NCBI RefSeq assembly: GCF_000982415.1
Contig: NZ_LANI01000004.1
Span: forward strand, 124,001-188,000
Source of the DNA: Kiloniella litopenaei
Lineage (GTDB): Bacteria; Pseudomonadota; Alphaproteobacteria; Kiloniellales; Kiloniellaceae
Reading direction: 5' to 3'
Length of the DNA stretch: 64,000 nucleotides
Positions 9,332 to 18,072 of this stretch are shown here, piece by piece; within the stretch, counting starts at the first letter, position 1; each line of letters opens with the position of its first letter. Below the pieces are notes generated by a model. The model saw only the letters and a program-made list of their open reading frames with translations, did no database searches and was not told the DNA's origin. The translations under genes were made by a program, and so were the position numbers.

Positions 9332-9688
9332 ATGACCTATGTCGTTGCGGATAATTGCATTAAATGCAAATACATGGATTGCGTCGAAGTTTGCCCAGTA
9401 GATTGTTTCTACGAGGGGGAAAATACGCTTGTCATTCACCCTGATGAATGTATCGATTGCGGGGTTTGTGAGCCGGAATGCCCTGCGGAAGCAATCTTGC
9501 CGGATACAGATCCTGAAGCTGAAAAGTGGTTGGAAATGAATACCAAGTATGCCGAGATCTGGCCCAATATTACTGAGCAGGGGCAGCCACCCGCGGATGC
9601 TGATGAATTCAACGGCATGCCCGGGAAATACGAAAAGTTTTTCAGCCCGAACCCGGGTGGTCAGGAAGCAGAGAAAAAAGCTAGCTAA
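9332..9688 (+). CDS. fdxA: 7Fe ferredoxin FdxA
   Basis: A 118-residue low-potential ferredoxin of the Azotobacter FdI class. The N-terminal segment [17 protein letters not shown] and the later [12 protein letters not shown] provide ligands for one 3Fe-4S and one 4Fe-4S cluster; the acidic C-terminal extension (about 75-118) is usual for this class. It sits 49 bp after DUF934 and is followed by a clear terminator, so it closes the sulfur cluster. Because the sulfite reductase here has no CysJ flavoprotein partner, this ferredoxin is a plausible electron donor. That pairing is inferred from location; FdxA homologues also occur elsewhere in genomes in other roles. Confidence 0.93.
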   Translation: MTYVVADNCIKCKYMDCVEVCPVDCFYEGENTLVIHPDECIDCGVCEPECPAEAILPDTDPEAEKWLEMNTKYAEIWPNITEQGQPPADADEFNGMPGKYEKFFSPNPGGQEAEKKAS

Positions 9689-9714
9689 AGTTTTGTTTCA
9701 GTCTGTTAGTTATG

Positions 9715-9742
9715 AGGGGCATCCTGTCGGGTGCCCCTTTGT
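9715..9742 (+). terminator. Intrinsic terminator after fdxA
   Basis: AGGGGCA (9715-9721) pairs with TGCCCCT (9732-9738) around a 10-nt loop, followed by a T-rich run. It closes the sulfur assimilation cluster. Confidence 0.75.
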
Positions 9743-9874
9743 GTTTCTTGTTTATGGAAAGCAGTAAGAGAAATAAGGCATTATTGGTTCCTTTACCATT
9801 CTGGGATATCAAGAATAATATAGCCGTACGAAATGTGTGGTTTCCTTATGCCTAGAAGCCACGGAATTCTTGAT

Positions 9875-10198
9875 ATGATAAATATGTTAAACAAAGCATT
9901 TCTTCCACTGATTATCGGAGGGATTATCAGTGGAGTCCTTTGGACCAATCCGGTTTTGGCTGAGTGTCAAAAACCGGATTATGATCCACCTAAATGCACG
10001 AACCAGTATATTGAAATTCAATTTCTGGATGCCAAGGATTTTGAGAGCTGTAAAAAAGAAGTCACTTACTTTCTAGAACGTTTGGATATATGGTCGAAGT
10101 GCGTTGCCGATGAAGCGCGTCTAAAGGGTGATGAAGCTATCAAATTGTTTAATTGCAAGGTAAATGGGACTGTAAATTGTCTCGAGACTTCTGGTTAG
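9875..10198 (+). CDS. Small secreted cysteine-containing protein, unknown function
   Basis: A 107-residue product with an N-terminal hydrophobic signal segment (about residues 4-28) ending in PVLAE, a good signal peptidase I site after VLA. The mature part of about 80 residues is charged and has six cysteines, compatible with periplasmic disulfides. I do not recognise the family. Three further upstream in-frame starts exist (to 9833); the ATG at 9875 is chosen because it places a compact signal peptide at the N terminus and has CGGAA at suitable distance. It stands alone between the fdxA terminator and hrpB. Confidence 0.6.
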   Translation: MINMLNKAFLPLIIGGIISGVLWTNPVLAECQKPDYDPPKCTNQYIEIQFLDAKDFESCKKEVTYFLERLDIWSKCVADEARLKGDEAIKLFNCKVNGTVNCLETSG

Positions 10199-10266
10199 AA
10201 GCAATGGGGGATCTTTTCTTGCCTAATCTCTAGATATCTCAGAGTTAGTGATGATATAAGCCTGAC

Positions 10267-12783
10267 ATGACTGGCTTACCCATAGATTCCGTTCTTCCTC
10301 AAATCGCTCAAAAACTTGCTGAAAACCCTTCGCTTGTGCTTCAGGCCCCTCCGGGTGCCGGTAAGACAACGGGTGTGCCTTTGCATCTTTTAGGATCAGA
10401 TTGGCTTGGCGATAATAAAATAATTATGCTTGAGCCAAGGCGATTGGCTGCACGAACAGCTGCGACCCGAATGGCAGATTTGTTGGGTGAAGATCCGGGG
10501 GAGACGGTTGGCTATCGTATTCGTTTGGAGACAAAGGTCAGTGCCCGAACCAAAATCGAAGTTGTTACAGAGGGTGTTTTAACCCGGATGTTACAAAGCG
10601 ATCCTGAACTATCAGGCGTGGGACTGGTTATCTTTGATGAGTTTCACGAACGAAGTTTGCAAGCCGATTTAGGGCTTGCACTTTGTTTGGAAGTTCAGGC
10701 TGCACTTCGGGACGATCTCAGGCTTTTGGTGATGTCGGCGACTTTGGATGGGCAGGCTGTCTCGCGCCTTATGGATGAAGCACCTGTTATTACCAGTGAG
10801 GGGCGGAGCTTTCCCGTTGATATAAGGTACGGACGGGAAACTCAGCGCAAGAATATCCCGTTTGATATGGCTGACAAGATAGAAGATGTTCTTCGGGAAG
10901 AAGAAGGGAGTATTCTTGCTTTTCTGCCGGGTGTTGGTGAAATTAAGCGGGTTGAAAGCCTCTTAAAGGCAAAACAGGGGATAACAGGCGTGGATGTCTA
11001 TCCTCTCTATGGTGATTTGCCTATGGCGAAACAGCGAAAAGCCATTGAACCTGCCGGGAATGGTAAACGCAAAGTTGTTTTGGCTACTTCTATCGCTGAG
11101 ACAAGTTTAACCATTGATGGCATTAAAATAATTGTTGATTGCGGTTTTCGGCGCAGTCCCCGATTTGATCCGTCATCTGGCTTGACTAGACTGGAAACTA
11201 TTCGTGTTTCAAGGGCATCAGCAGACCAAAGAGCTGGTCGCGCCGGGCGATTGGAACCGGGTATTTGTTATCGTTTGTGGCCTGAAGCTCAAAACGGGGC
11301 CTTGGCATTACAGGACAAACCTGAAATTCAAGATGCTGATCTCTCTTCGCTCGTGCTTGAGCTTTTGAATTGGGGGACGAGTGATCCTGAAGATTTAAGT
11401 TGGTGCACGGTTCCCCCCCGGGCCGCATGGAAACAGGCAATGGAGTTGCTCCGGTCCTTGGGGGCTATAGATCATAGTGATCATATTACGGATCACGGCA
11501 AAAAAATGTCTGGGCTTCCGGTTCACCCCAGACTTGCTCATATGCTTGTAACCGGCAAGAAAGAGGACGCTGGGTGGCTTGCCTGTATTATTGCGGCGTT
11601 ATTAACCGAAAGAGATATTTTTCAACAGGGTACAAGTAAAACACCGACCGATCTTTTGGTGCGTATTGGTGCCTTTACATCAAAATCGGATGATAAAGGC
11701 TTTCGGTTAGATTCTTACCGCGTGAAACAGGTTAAACGCACAGCAGAACAATATGCCAGAGCGTTGGGTGTAAAACCGGCTAAAGAATTCGATACAGCCT
11801 TTGCCGGAGGGCTTGTCTCGCTTGCCTATCCTGATCGTATTGGAAAGCTGCGTAAAAGTGCTGTGGGGCGTTTTAAACTTTCTGGCGGTAAAGGCGCAGA
11901 AGTGGACGAGCTTGATCCATTGGCATCAAAACCTTACCTCGTTATGACCGAGATTGGGGGCGCTGGGGCTTCTGCCCGTGTTTATCAGGCAATTGAGGCG
12001 TCAGAAAATCAAATTCGGAAGTTTCATGCCAAAAGCATTGTGTCCCAAGACCGGGTACGTTTGGATGATTTAAAAGGCGTTTTCTTGGGCGAGAAGGTCG
12101 AACGCATTGGCGAAGTCATTTTAAAGGCAATACGTGTTAAAGAGCCCGATCAGGACGTAATCAAACAGGAAATCCTGACGTTGGTTCGCGGCAAAGGCAT
12201 CGCGCTTCTTGAGCCTGATGCTGACTTTGAGCATTTGTGTCGTCGGGTTATTTCAGCTGGTGTATTAGCAGAGAAGGGGGATTGGCCCGATTTTTCTGAA
12301 GCCGGGTTAATTTCTACTCTTGAAAGCTGGCTGTCACCCTATCTGGATGAGGTTACCACGCTGAAAGCACTACAGTCATTGAACCTTAAAGACATTCTGC
12401 TTTCATTTCTGGATTGGGATAAACGTCAGTTTCTTGATAAAAATTTTCCAGAGCGTATAGAGCTTCCAACCGGCAATAGAGCGCGGGTTAATTATGTTGA
12501 TCCCAAGTTGCCCATTCTCGAGGTCAGACTGCAGGAACTTTTTGGATTATCGGTCACTCCCTCAATTTTTGGCGGGCGTATTCCATTACGTCTTCATCTA
12601 TTATCACCCGCAAGACGTCCATTGCAGGTAACCAGTGATTTGGCAGGTTTTTGGGCGAATACTTATCATGATGTGAAAAAGGATATGAAGGGTCGGTATC
12701 CCCGTCATTATTGGCCTGATGACCCTTTAATCGCTGAGCCAACATCCAAAACCAAAAAGAATATGAATAAGGCGCGCCGTTGA
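10267..12783 (+). CDS. hrpB: ATP-dependent helicase HrpB
   Basis: An 838-residue DEAH-type helicase with Walker A APPGAGKTTG near residue 30, the DEFHERS motif II variant near 125, SAT motif III, and QRAGRAGR motif VI near 320, followed by HA2-like and HrpB C-terminal domains. Length and domain order match HrpB (about 820 residues). HrpB is widely conserved in proteobacteria, but its substrate is poorly defined; RNA or ribonucleoprotein remodelling is presumed. It is monocistronic here, 68 bp after the secreted protein, and followed after 118 bp by a DeoR-type regulator in the same direction. Confidence 0.95.
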   Translation: MTGLPIDSVLPQIAQKLAENPSLVLQAPPGAGKTTGVPLHLLGSDWLGDNKIIMLEPRRLAARTAATRMADLLGEDPGETVGYRIRLETKVSARTKIEVVTEGVLTRMLQSDPELSGVGLVIFDEFHERSLQADLGLALCLEVQAALRDDLRLLVMSATLDGQAVSRLMDEAPVITSEGRSFPVDIRYGRETQRKNIPFDMADKIEDVLREEEGSILAFLPGVGEIKRVESLLKAKQGITGVDVYPLYGDLPMAKQRKAIEPAGNGKRKVVLATSIAETSLTIDGIKIIVDCGFRRSPRFDPSSGLTRLETIRVSRASADQRAGRAGRLEPGICYRLWPEAQNGALALQDKPEIQDADLSSLVLELLNWGTSDPEDLSWCTVPPRAAWKQAMELLRSLGAIDHSDHITDHGKKMSGLPVHPRLAHMLVTGKKEDAGWLACIIAALLTERDIFQQGTSKTPTDLLVRIGAFTSKSDDKGFRLDSYRVKQVKRTAEQYARALGVKPAKEFDTAFAGGLVSLAYPDRIGKLRKSAVGRFKLSGGKGAEVDELDPLASKPYLVMTEIGGAGASARVYQAIEASENQIRKFHAKSIVSQDRVRLDDLKGVFLGEKVERIGEVILKAIRVKEPDQDVIKQEILTLVRGKGIALLEPDADFEHLCRRVISAGVLAEKGDWPDFSEAGLISTLESWLSPYLDEVTTLKALQSLNLKDILLSFLDWDKRQFLDKNFPERIELPTGNRARVNYVDPKLPILEVRLQELFGLSVTPSIFGGRIPLRLHLLSPARRPLQVTSDLAGFWANTYHDVKKDMKGRYPRHYWPDDPLIAEPTSKTKKNMNKARR

Positions 12784-12901
12784 TTGACTTCAATTCAAGA
12801 GTTCAGTGGCTTATTGAGTAAAGTATTCCGGATGTCAAAAATTTGATTTTTGAAACGAATTATCTTATTTCTTGGATAATTGAGAGAGGGTAATCAGTTT
12901 T

Positions 12902-13663
12902 ATGCATTCAACAACAAGACAAAAAGAGATCTTGAAAGCAGTCCGGCATAAGGGGCTTTGTACAATCCTTGAGCTTGCCGATCAGTTTTCAGTATCTGAC
13001 GAGACCATCAGGCGTGATGTCAAGCCAATGGTTAGTGCTGGGCTTGTTGAGAAGGTGCATGGTGGTATTGTTATTCCTGACGAAGGACACGAGCCTCCCT
13101 TTCAATACAGGATGGTTGAAAACCACGAGGCAAAACAACGCATTGGTTTTGAACTTTCCAAGATAATACAAAGCGGTGATTCCTTAATTCTGGATACGGG
13201 AAGTACAACCGCTATTGCAGCGCATGCATTACAAGAGCACTCAAATCTGTTGGTCGTCACCAATTCTGTCGAAACTGCACGGGCTCTGGCAACGCGTAAC
13301 GGGAACAGGGTTTATATTGCTGGTGGAGAATTGCGCGCAGATGATGCTGCTGCTTTTGGACCTTCGGCCATTGCGTTTATTAAGCAGTTTGATGTGAAGT
13401 ATGCCGTCTTGTCATTGGGGGGGGTGGACCCAGTTAAGGGATTAATGGTTGATCATCTGGAAGAAGCCGAGTTTTCACGCACGGTGATGGAACAGGCACA
13501 GAAAACAATTGTTGTGGTTGATCAAAGTAAGTTCAATCGCTCTCGTTTGGTTAAAGTTGCGCCTTTGGATGTTATCGATGTGTTAATTACTGACGGAGAA
13601 CCTGACCCTGATTTGGCCGCCTGCCTTCGCAATGCGGAAGTAGAAGTGATCGTGACAGGCTAA
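12902..13663 (+). CDS. DeoR/GlpR-family transcriptional regulator
   Basis: A 253-residue DNA-binding regulator. Residues 5-57 form the DeoR-type winged helix-turn-helix including SDETIRRDVK, which also contains the family signature; the C-terminal domain (about 75-235) is the sugar-isomerase-like sensor with LDTGSTTAIAAHAL and the YAVLSLGGVDP segment. DeoR/GlpR regulators usually sense a phosphorylated sugar or polyol. Here the gene directly precedes the amine transporter cluster, so control of that cluster is possible, though an intrinsic terminator separates them. Interestingly, a kinase lies in the cluster and could make a phosphorylated ligand; this is speculation. Confidence 0.9.
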   Translation: MHSTTRQKEILKAVRHKGLCTILELADQFSVSDETIRRDVKPMVSAGLVEKVHGGIVIPDEGHEPPFQYRMVENHEAKQRIGFELSKIIQSGDSLILDTGSTTAIAAHALQEHSNLLVVTNSVETARALATRNGNRVYIAGGELRADDAAAFGPSAIAFIKQFDVKYAVLSLGGVDPVKGLMVDHLEEAEFSRTVMEQAQKTIVVVDQSKFNRSRLVKVAPLDVIDVLITDGEPDPDLAACLRNAEVEVIVTG

Positions 13664-13686
13664 GTATTTTCTTTGTTTTGTAATAG

Positions 13687-13714
13687 TTTTCAGCCGAAAG
13701 TTTTCAGCCGAAAA
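13687..13714. repeat. Tandem 14-bp repeat downstream of the DeoR-type gene
   Basis: TTTTCAGCCGAAAG is followed immediately by TTTTCAGCCGAAAA, two near-identical units in a row. Each contains the short inverted repeat TTTTC-AGCC-GAAAA. It lies between the regulator stop and the terminator, and could be a binding site or simple duplication. Confidence 0.6.
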
Positions 13715-13742
13715 TTATCAAAAAATTATAGATTTAAAACCT

Positions 13743-13777
13743 AGGCAGTCTGGATTATTCCAGACTGCCTTTTTTTG
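13743..13777 (+). terminator. Intrinsic terminator after the DeoR-type gene
   Basis: AGGCAGTCTGG (13743-13753) pairs perfectly with CCAGACTGCCT (13760-13770) across a 6-nt loop, followed by seven T. It separates regulator transcription from the transporter operon. Confidence 0.92.
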
Positions 13778-13956
13778 TGTGACGTTGGTTAAGTCCTATT
13801 AAATCCACAATATTGTTTGGAGCAAGAGGTGAATCGAAAGGAGATGTTGTTTTTGTGTTGACTTGTGATGATATATGTTGATATTTTTGGATATTAAAGG
13901 TGTTTATGTATCCAAAATAAATAAAAAAACTCGAAATCCTTACAGGGAGTAGGTTT

Positions 13957-14913
13957 ATGATTAAAACATCGCGGTTTGCATTGGCTTTATTGGGAAGTCT
14001 TGCACTGTCAAATATTTCAACAACTGCCTCTTTTGCAGATGTTGAATCGAATGATCCTATCAAGCTAACGTTACATGATTGGACTGGGCAGCTTCTGACA
14101 ACCAAAATTATGGGGTCAGTGCTTCAAGAAGCTGGTTATAACATTGAATATGTACAGGCTGACTATATTGCTCAGTTTGCCGGACTTAAAGAAGGTGATC
14201 TTCATGTCGCAATGGAGATATGGGAAACCACAGGTCGCGAAGCAATGGATGAAGCTACAGCGACGGGTAAGGTTGAAAACCTAGGTGAAACAGGAATGCA
14301 GGCCATCGAAGAGTGGTGGTATCCTTCTTATATGAAAGAAGTATGTCCAGGCTTGCCGAATTGGGAAGCTCTGAATGACTGTGCGGAAGAGTTTTCAACC
14401 CCGGAGACTGCACCTAAAGGGCGCTATCTCGGTGCGCCAGTAACATGGGGTGGCTTTGACGATGAGCGCGTTGAAGCGCTTGAAATGGACTTTGAAGTCA
14501 TTCATGCGGGTACCGATGCTGCTCTTTTTGCTGAGCTGGAATCTGCTTATCAAAGAAAAGCGCCTATTGTGTTGTGGGTTTATGCTCCTCACTGGGCGCC
14601 TGCAAAGTTCGAAGGCGAATGGGTTGAATTTCCCAAGTATACTGCGGAATGTTACAATGATCCTGCGTGGGGGTCTAACGAAGATTCTGCTTATGACTGT
14701 GGTAAGCCCACAGGGCCAGTTTGGAAGGTTGCTTGGTCAGGTTTGAAGGATAAGTGGCCTGGTGCGCACAAAGCAATTGAAGGCTTTAACATTTCCAACG
14801 ATGAAATGTCGCAGATGATTGTTGAGGTTGATCTCGATGGCAAGGATATGGATGCCGTTGTGAGTAACTGGGTCGACGCAAATAAAGACCGTTGGGCATC
14901 TTGGATTAAATAG
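13957..14913 (+). CDS. proX: Quaternary-amine ABC transporter, periplasmic binding protein (ProX type)
   Basis: A 318-residue periplasmic protein with a signal peptide (residues 1 to about 27, ending TASFAD) and an OpuAC-type substrate-binding domain. The many tryptophans (HDWTG, IEEWWYP, VTWGG, APHWAP, DRWASW) are of the kind that form the aromatic cage for trimethylammonium groups in glycine-betaine, choline and TMAO binding proteins. Four cysteines in the second lobe may make disulfides. GGGAG at 13944-13948 marks the start. It heads the proXVW operon and is followed by a strong intercistronic stem-loop. The exact ligand cannot be read from sequence alone. Confidence 0.88.
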   Translation: MIKTSRFALALLGSLALSNISTTASFADVESNDPIKLTLHDWTGQLLTTKIMGSVLQEAGYNIEYVQADYIAQFAGLKEGDLHVAMEIWETTGREAMDEATATGKVENLGETGMQAIEEWWYPSYMKEVCPGLPNWEALNDCAEEFSTPETAPKGRYLGAPVTWGGFDDERVEALEMDFEVIHAGTDAALFAELESAYQRKAPIVLWVYAPHWAPAKFEGEWVEFPKYTAECYNDPAWGSNEDSAYDCGKPTGPVWKVAWSGLKDKWPGAHKAIEGFNISNDEMSQMIVEVDLDGKDMDAVVSNWVDANKDRWASWIK

Positions 14914-14923
14914 GATGCTGATT

Positions 14924-14972
14924 TGCTCGGGGAAGGGGAATCTTTTGTCCTGCGCCCCGGTGTCCCCGAGCA
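14924..14972 (+). other. Intercistronic stem-loop between proX and proV
   Basis: TGCTCGGGGA (14924-14933) is the exact reverse complement of TCCCCGAGCA (14963-14972), with an additional GGGG/CCCC pairing possible inside. No T-run follows, so it is better explained as a 3' stabilising or processing hairpin that raises binding-protein mRNA over that of the membrane components. That role is known for other ABC operons and inferred here. Confidence 0.65.
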
Positions 14973-15020
14973 GTCATTAAATATCGGAATATAAACTGTA
15001 TTAGTATAGGTCCTGTGGGT

Positions 15021-16052
15021 ATGAGCTCATCAGTTAAATTGTCGTGCCGTGGTGTCTGGAAAATTTTTGGTCCTGACGCAAAGAATTTCCTCGCCAAACA
15101 TAATGGCAAACCTAAATCTCGTGATTTGAAGGCGGCAAACCTTGTTGGCGGTGTCCGGGACGTTAATATAGATATTCATTCTGGTGAAATTTTTGTCATC
15201 ATGGGGTTGTCTGGTTCTGGTAAATCAACCCTTGTTCGGTGTTTATCGCGATTGGTCGAGCCTACTGATGGCGAAATTCTGTTTGATGGACAGGATCTGC
15301 TAAAAGCCAGTGATGATGAAATGATCGAGATCCGCCGCCATAAAATGGGGATGGTTTTTCAGCATTTCGCGCTTCTTCCGCACCGTACTGTTCTGGGAAA
15401 TGTGGCATTTCCTCTGGAGATACAGGGGATCTCTAAAGCAGAGAGAGAGCAAAAAGCGTTCGAGATCATCGAGCTTGTGGGGTTATCTGGGCGGGAAAAT
15501 TACTACCCCCGTGAACTTTCTGGTGGACAGCAGCAACGTGTAGGTATTGCTCGTTCTCTTGCTGTGGAACCTGAAATCTGGTTTTTGGATGAACCTTTCT
15601 CTGCGCTCGACCCCCTTATTCGCCGTGAGATGCAGGACGAGTTTATTCGCCTGCAAAATGTTCTGAAGAAAACCATTGTTTTCATCACCCATGACTTTGA
15701 TGAAGCTATTCGTCTTGCTGATCGAATTGCGATTATGAAAGACGGCAAGGTGATACAAATTGGAACGCCAGAGGATTTGGTTATGAACCCGGCGACAGAT
15801 TATGTTGCTGAATTTACACAACATATACCAAGGGCTAAAGTTCTTACAGCCGGTTTGTTGAAAGATAGTTTTGATGCATCAGTTGCCACGGCCGGATCTG
15901 TTTCTCATGATACTGTTATTGCCGATATCGCCGATGATATAGAGCAATCTGATAAGCCATTTACAGTTACTTCAACCCAAGGAACACCAATCGGTCTTTT
16001 GGACCGAAAAAGAGTTATGGATGTCCTAGTGGGGCGCGAGGTATCGTTGTGA
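15021..16052 (+). CDS. proV: Glycine betaine/proline-type ABC transporter ATPase (ProV)
   Basis: A 343-residue cytoplasmic ATPase with Walker A GLSGSGKSTL near residue 65, the Q-loop FQHFALLPH, ABC signature LSGGQQQRVGIARSL and Walker B IWFLDEPFSALDP. After the nucleotide-binding domain a C-terminal regulatory part (about 265-343) resembles a CBS-type region ending LLDRKRVMDVL. The N-terminal insertion before the Walker A (about 20-45) is typical of ProV/OpuA rather than general ABC ATPases. A GTG at 15015 is equally possible as start; neither has an ideal ribosome site. The stop overlaps the permease start (GTGA). Confidence 0.92.
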   Translation: MSSSVKLSCRGVWKIFGPDAKNFLAKHNGKPKSRDLKAANLVGGVRDVNIDIHSGEIFVIMGLSGSGKSTLVRCLSRLVEPTDGEILFDGQDLLKASDDEMIEIRRHKMGMVFQHFALLPHRTVLGNVAFPLEIQGISKAEREQKAFEIIELVGLSGRENYYPRELSGGQQQRVGIARSLAVEPEIWFLDEPFSALDPLIRREMQDEFIRLQNVLKKTIVFITHDFDEAIRLADRIAIMKDGKVIQIGTPEDLVMNPATDYVAEFTQHIPRAKVLTAGLLKDSFDASVATAGSVSHDTVIADIADDIEQSDKPFTVTSTQGTPIGLLDRKRVMDVLVGREVSL

Positions 16053-18058
16053 TCACCGCAATGAAGAACAGGGTTCTGGATATCCAGTCCTTTAAATCAG
16101 CAAAAATATTTTGGATATTGGCGCTGTTTGTCTCAGTTTTTTTATATCTTGAAGGCAAGGGATTGTTGCCGAAGTGGATGTTTAAGGTGCCACGCAAATC
16201 CCAAATCCCTGTTAAAAATTATATCTCTGACTTCATGGATTGGTTGGTTGAAGAGGCCAATTTGGGCTTTTTCACCTTCAAGGAGTTAACACGCGGAATT
16301 TCGACCTTACTGGACATTCCCCTGTCTTTTGCCACCAGTCTCTTTTCTTCCGGATTTATGGAGGGGCAGGGGTCGCAGGCAATTCAAGTTCTTCCGCCAT
16401 TGTCGTGGATTGCAGTGATTGCAGCAGTAATCGCAATGGGACATTTCGCAAAGGATTGGAAACTTGCTGGGTTTATTGGGGGATGTTTTCTTTATCTGGC
16501 TGTTTTCGGCCAGTGGGATAGTGCGATGGTTACTTTGGCATCTATCGTCATTGCTGTTCCTTTTGGTGTCTTTGGCGGGTTGTTGTTGGCCATAGGTGCT
16601 TATCGTTTTCCATGGTTCGAGAAAACAATCTCGCCTGTTCTGGATTTGATGCAAACGATCCCTGTTTTTGCCTATCTGGTTCCGATCCTGTTTTTGTTCG
16701 GGTTCGGCCCTGTAGCGGCAATGATTGCCACGATCATTTATGCGATGCCGCCAATGACACGTATTGCCATTATGTCATTAAGAGGCGTGCCAAGCGAGAT
16801 CGTTGATTTTGGGAACATGGCCGGGTGTACCAAGCGGCAACTGATGTGGAAAGTACTTGTTCCTTCTGCTGCTCCAGGCCTTATGGTTGGTGTTAATCAG
16901 GTAATTATGTTGTCTTTGAATATGGTCATCATTGCTTCGATGATCGGGGCAGGTGGGCTTGGTTACGACGTGTTGTCATCCCTTCGCCGACTGGATATTG
17001 GCGGTGGTCTGGAAGCTGGTGTTGGTATCGTCGTTTTGGCCATTGCACTGGATCGTTTGAGTCAGGCTTTTGCAACCAGAACAGAAGCTGTGCATTTGGA
17101 CGGGCATTTGAATTTTGTCAAACGTCATCCATGGCTTTTGACTGTATCGACTATCGTTTTGTTAACCTTGGTACTGGGAATATTTGTCCCAGCAATCCAA
17201 AGTTATCCTAAGTCTTTAGAGCTAGGTGTTGGTACATCGCTTGCCGAGTTCGTGGCATGGATTAATGTTAACTTCTTTGATGCTCTGGAAAGCTATAAGA
17301 CCTTCGTCTTGGTTTATTTCATGGTGCCTGTGAAACTGGTGTTGTTGAAAATGCCCTGGATCTGGACCATCCTTTTGCTCTGTGTCGCTGCGTGGCAGTT
17401 AGGGGGCAAGAAACTGTTTTTTCTCACGCTTTTGTTGAGCCTGTTTATTGTCGCAACAGGGATGTGGGAAAAAGCAATGATCACTGTATACCTCTGTGGT
17501 GTGTCGGTTGTGATTGCATGTTTGATCGGTATTCCAATCGGCATTGCTGCGGCGGAAAATGATCGGATGGGACGTGTTGTTCAGGTGGTTATTGATACGC
17601 TTCAAACATTACCAAGTTTTGTTTATCTGATCCCTGTTGTCATGCTTTTCCGTGTGGGTGATTTCTCGGCAATGGTAGCTGTTGTTCTCTATGCAATTGC
17701 ACCAGCTATTCGTTACACGATCCATGGAATACAGCAAATTCCATCGGCCTTGATCGAGGCTGGTATAACATCAGGATGCACGCGGCGCCAACTCCTTTGG
17801 AAGATCAAGCTTCCACTCGCTCTTCCCGAAATTCTGTTGGGACTTAATCAGACAATAATGCTTGCCCTTTCCATGTTGGTTATCACCGCATTGGTTGGAA
17901 CACGGGATTTGGGACAAGAAGTTTATATCGCGCTGACCAAGGCAGATACCGGGCGCGGACTTGTTGCCGGTCTCTCTATTGCCTTCATAGCCATTATTGC
18001 AGATCGCATGATTGCTGCTGGCTCTCGTAAAGCAAAAAAACGCCTGGGATTGGGCTAG
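16049..18058 (+). CDS. proW: Double-length ABC permease (fused ProW-ProW)
   Basis: A 669-residue inner-membrane permease with two complete binding-protein-dependent transport domains in one chain. The first EAA loop is seen as FGNMAGCTKRQLMWKVLVPS (about 255-274) and the second as AGITSGCTRRQLLWKIKLPL (about 565-584). Each half also has its own VFAYLVP/FVYLIPV-type segment, so the fusion is a duplication of the roughly 300-residue unit. One chain could replace the usual permease dimer. The GTG at 16049 overlaps the proV stop by 4 nt and has GAGG 7 nt upstream; the ATG at 16061 is less well placed. It acts with ProX and ProV. Confidence 0.9.
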   Translation: MITAMKNRVLDIQSFKSAKIFWILALFVSVFLYLEGKGLLPKWMFKVPRKSQIPVKNYISDFMDWLVEEANLGFFTFKELTRGISTLLDIPLSFATSLFSSGFMEGQGSQAIQVLPPLSWIAVIAAVIAMGHFAKDWKLAGFIGGCFLYLAVFGQWDSAMVTLASIVIAVPFGVFGGLLLAIGAYRFPWFEKTISPVLDLMQTIPVFAYLVPILFLFGFGPVAAMIATIIYAMPPMTRIAIMSLRGVPSEIVDFGNMAGCTKRQLMWKVLVPSAAPGLMVGVNQVIMLSLNMVIIASMIGAGGLGYDVLSSLRRLDIGGGLEAGVGIVVLAIALDRLSQAFATRTEAVHLDGHLNFVKRHPWLLTVSTIVLLTLVLGIFVPAIQSYPKSLELGVGTSLAEFVAWINVNFFDALESYKTFVLVYFMVPVKLVLLKMPWIWTILLLCVAAWQLGGKKLFFLTLLLSLFIVATGMWEKAMITVYLCGVSVVIACLIGIPIGIAAAENDRMGRVVQVVIDTLQTLPSFVYLIPVVMLFRVGDFSAMVAVVLYAIAPAIRYTIHGIQQIPSALIEAGITSGCTRRQLLWKIKLPLALPEILLGLNQTIMLALSMLVITALVGTRDLGQEVYIALTKADTGRGLVAGLSIAFIAIIADRMIAAGSRKAKKRLGLG

Positions 18059-18072
18059 GGATAGGAAACCCG

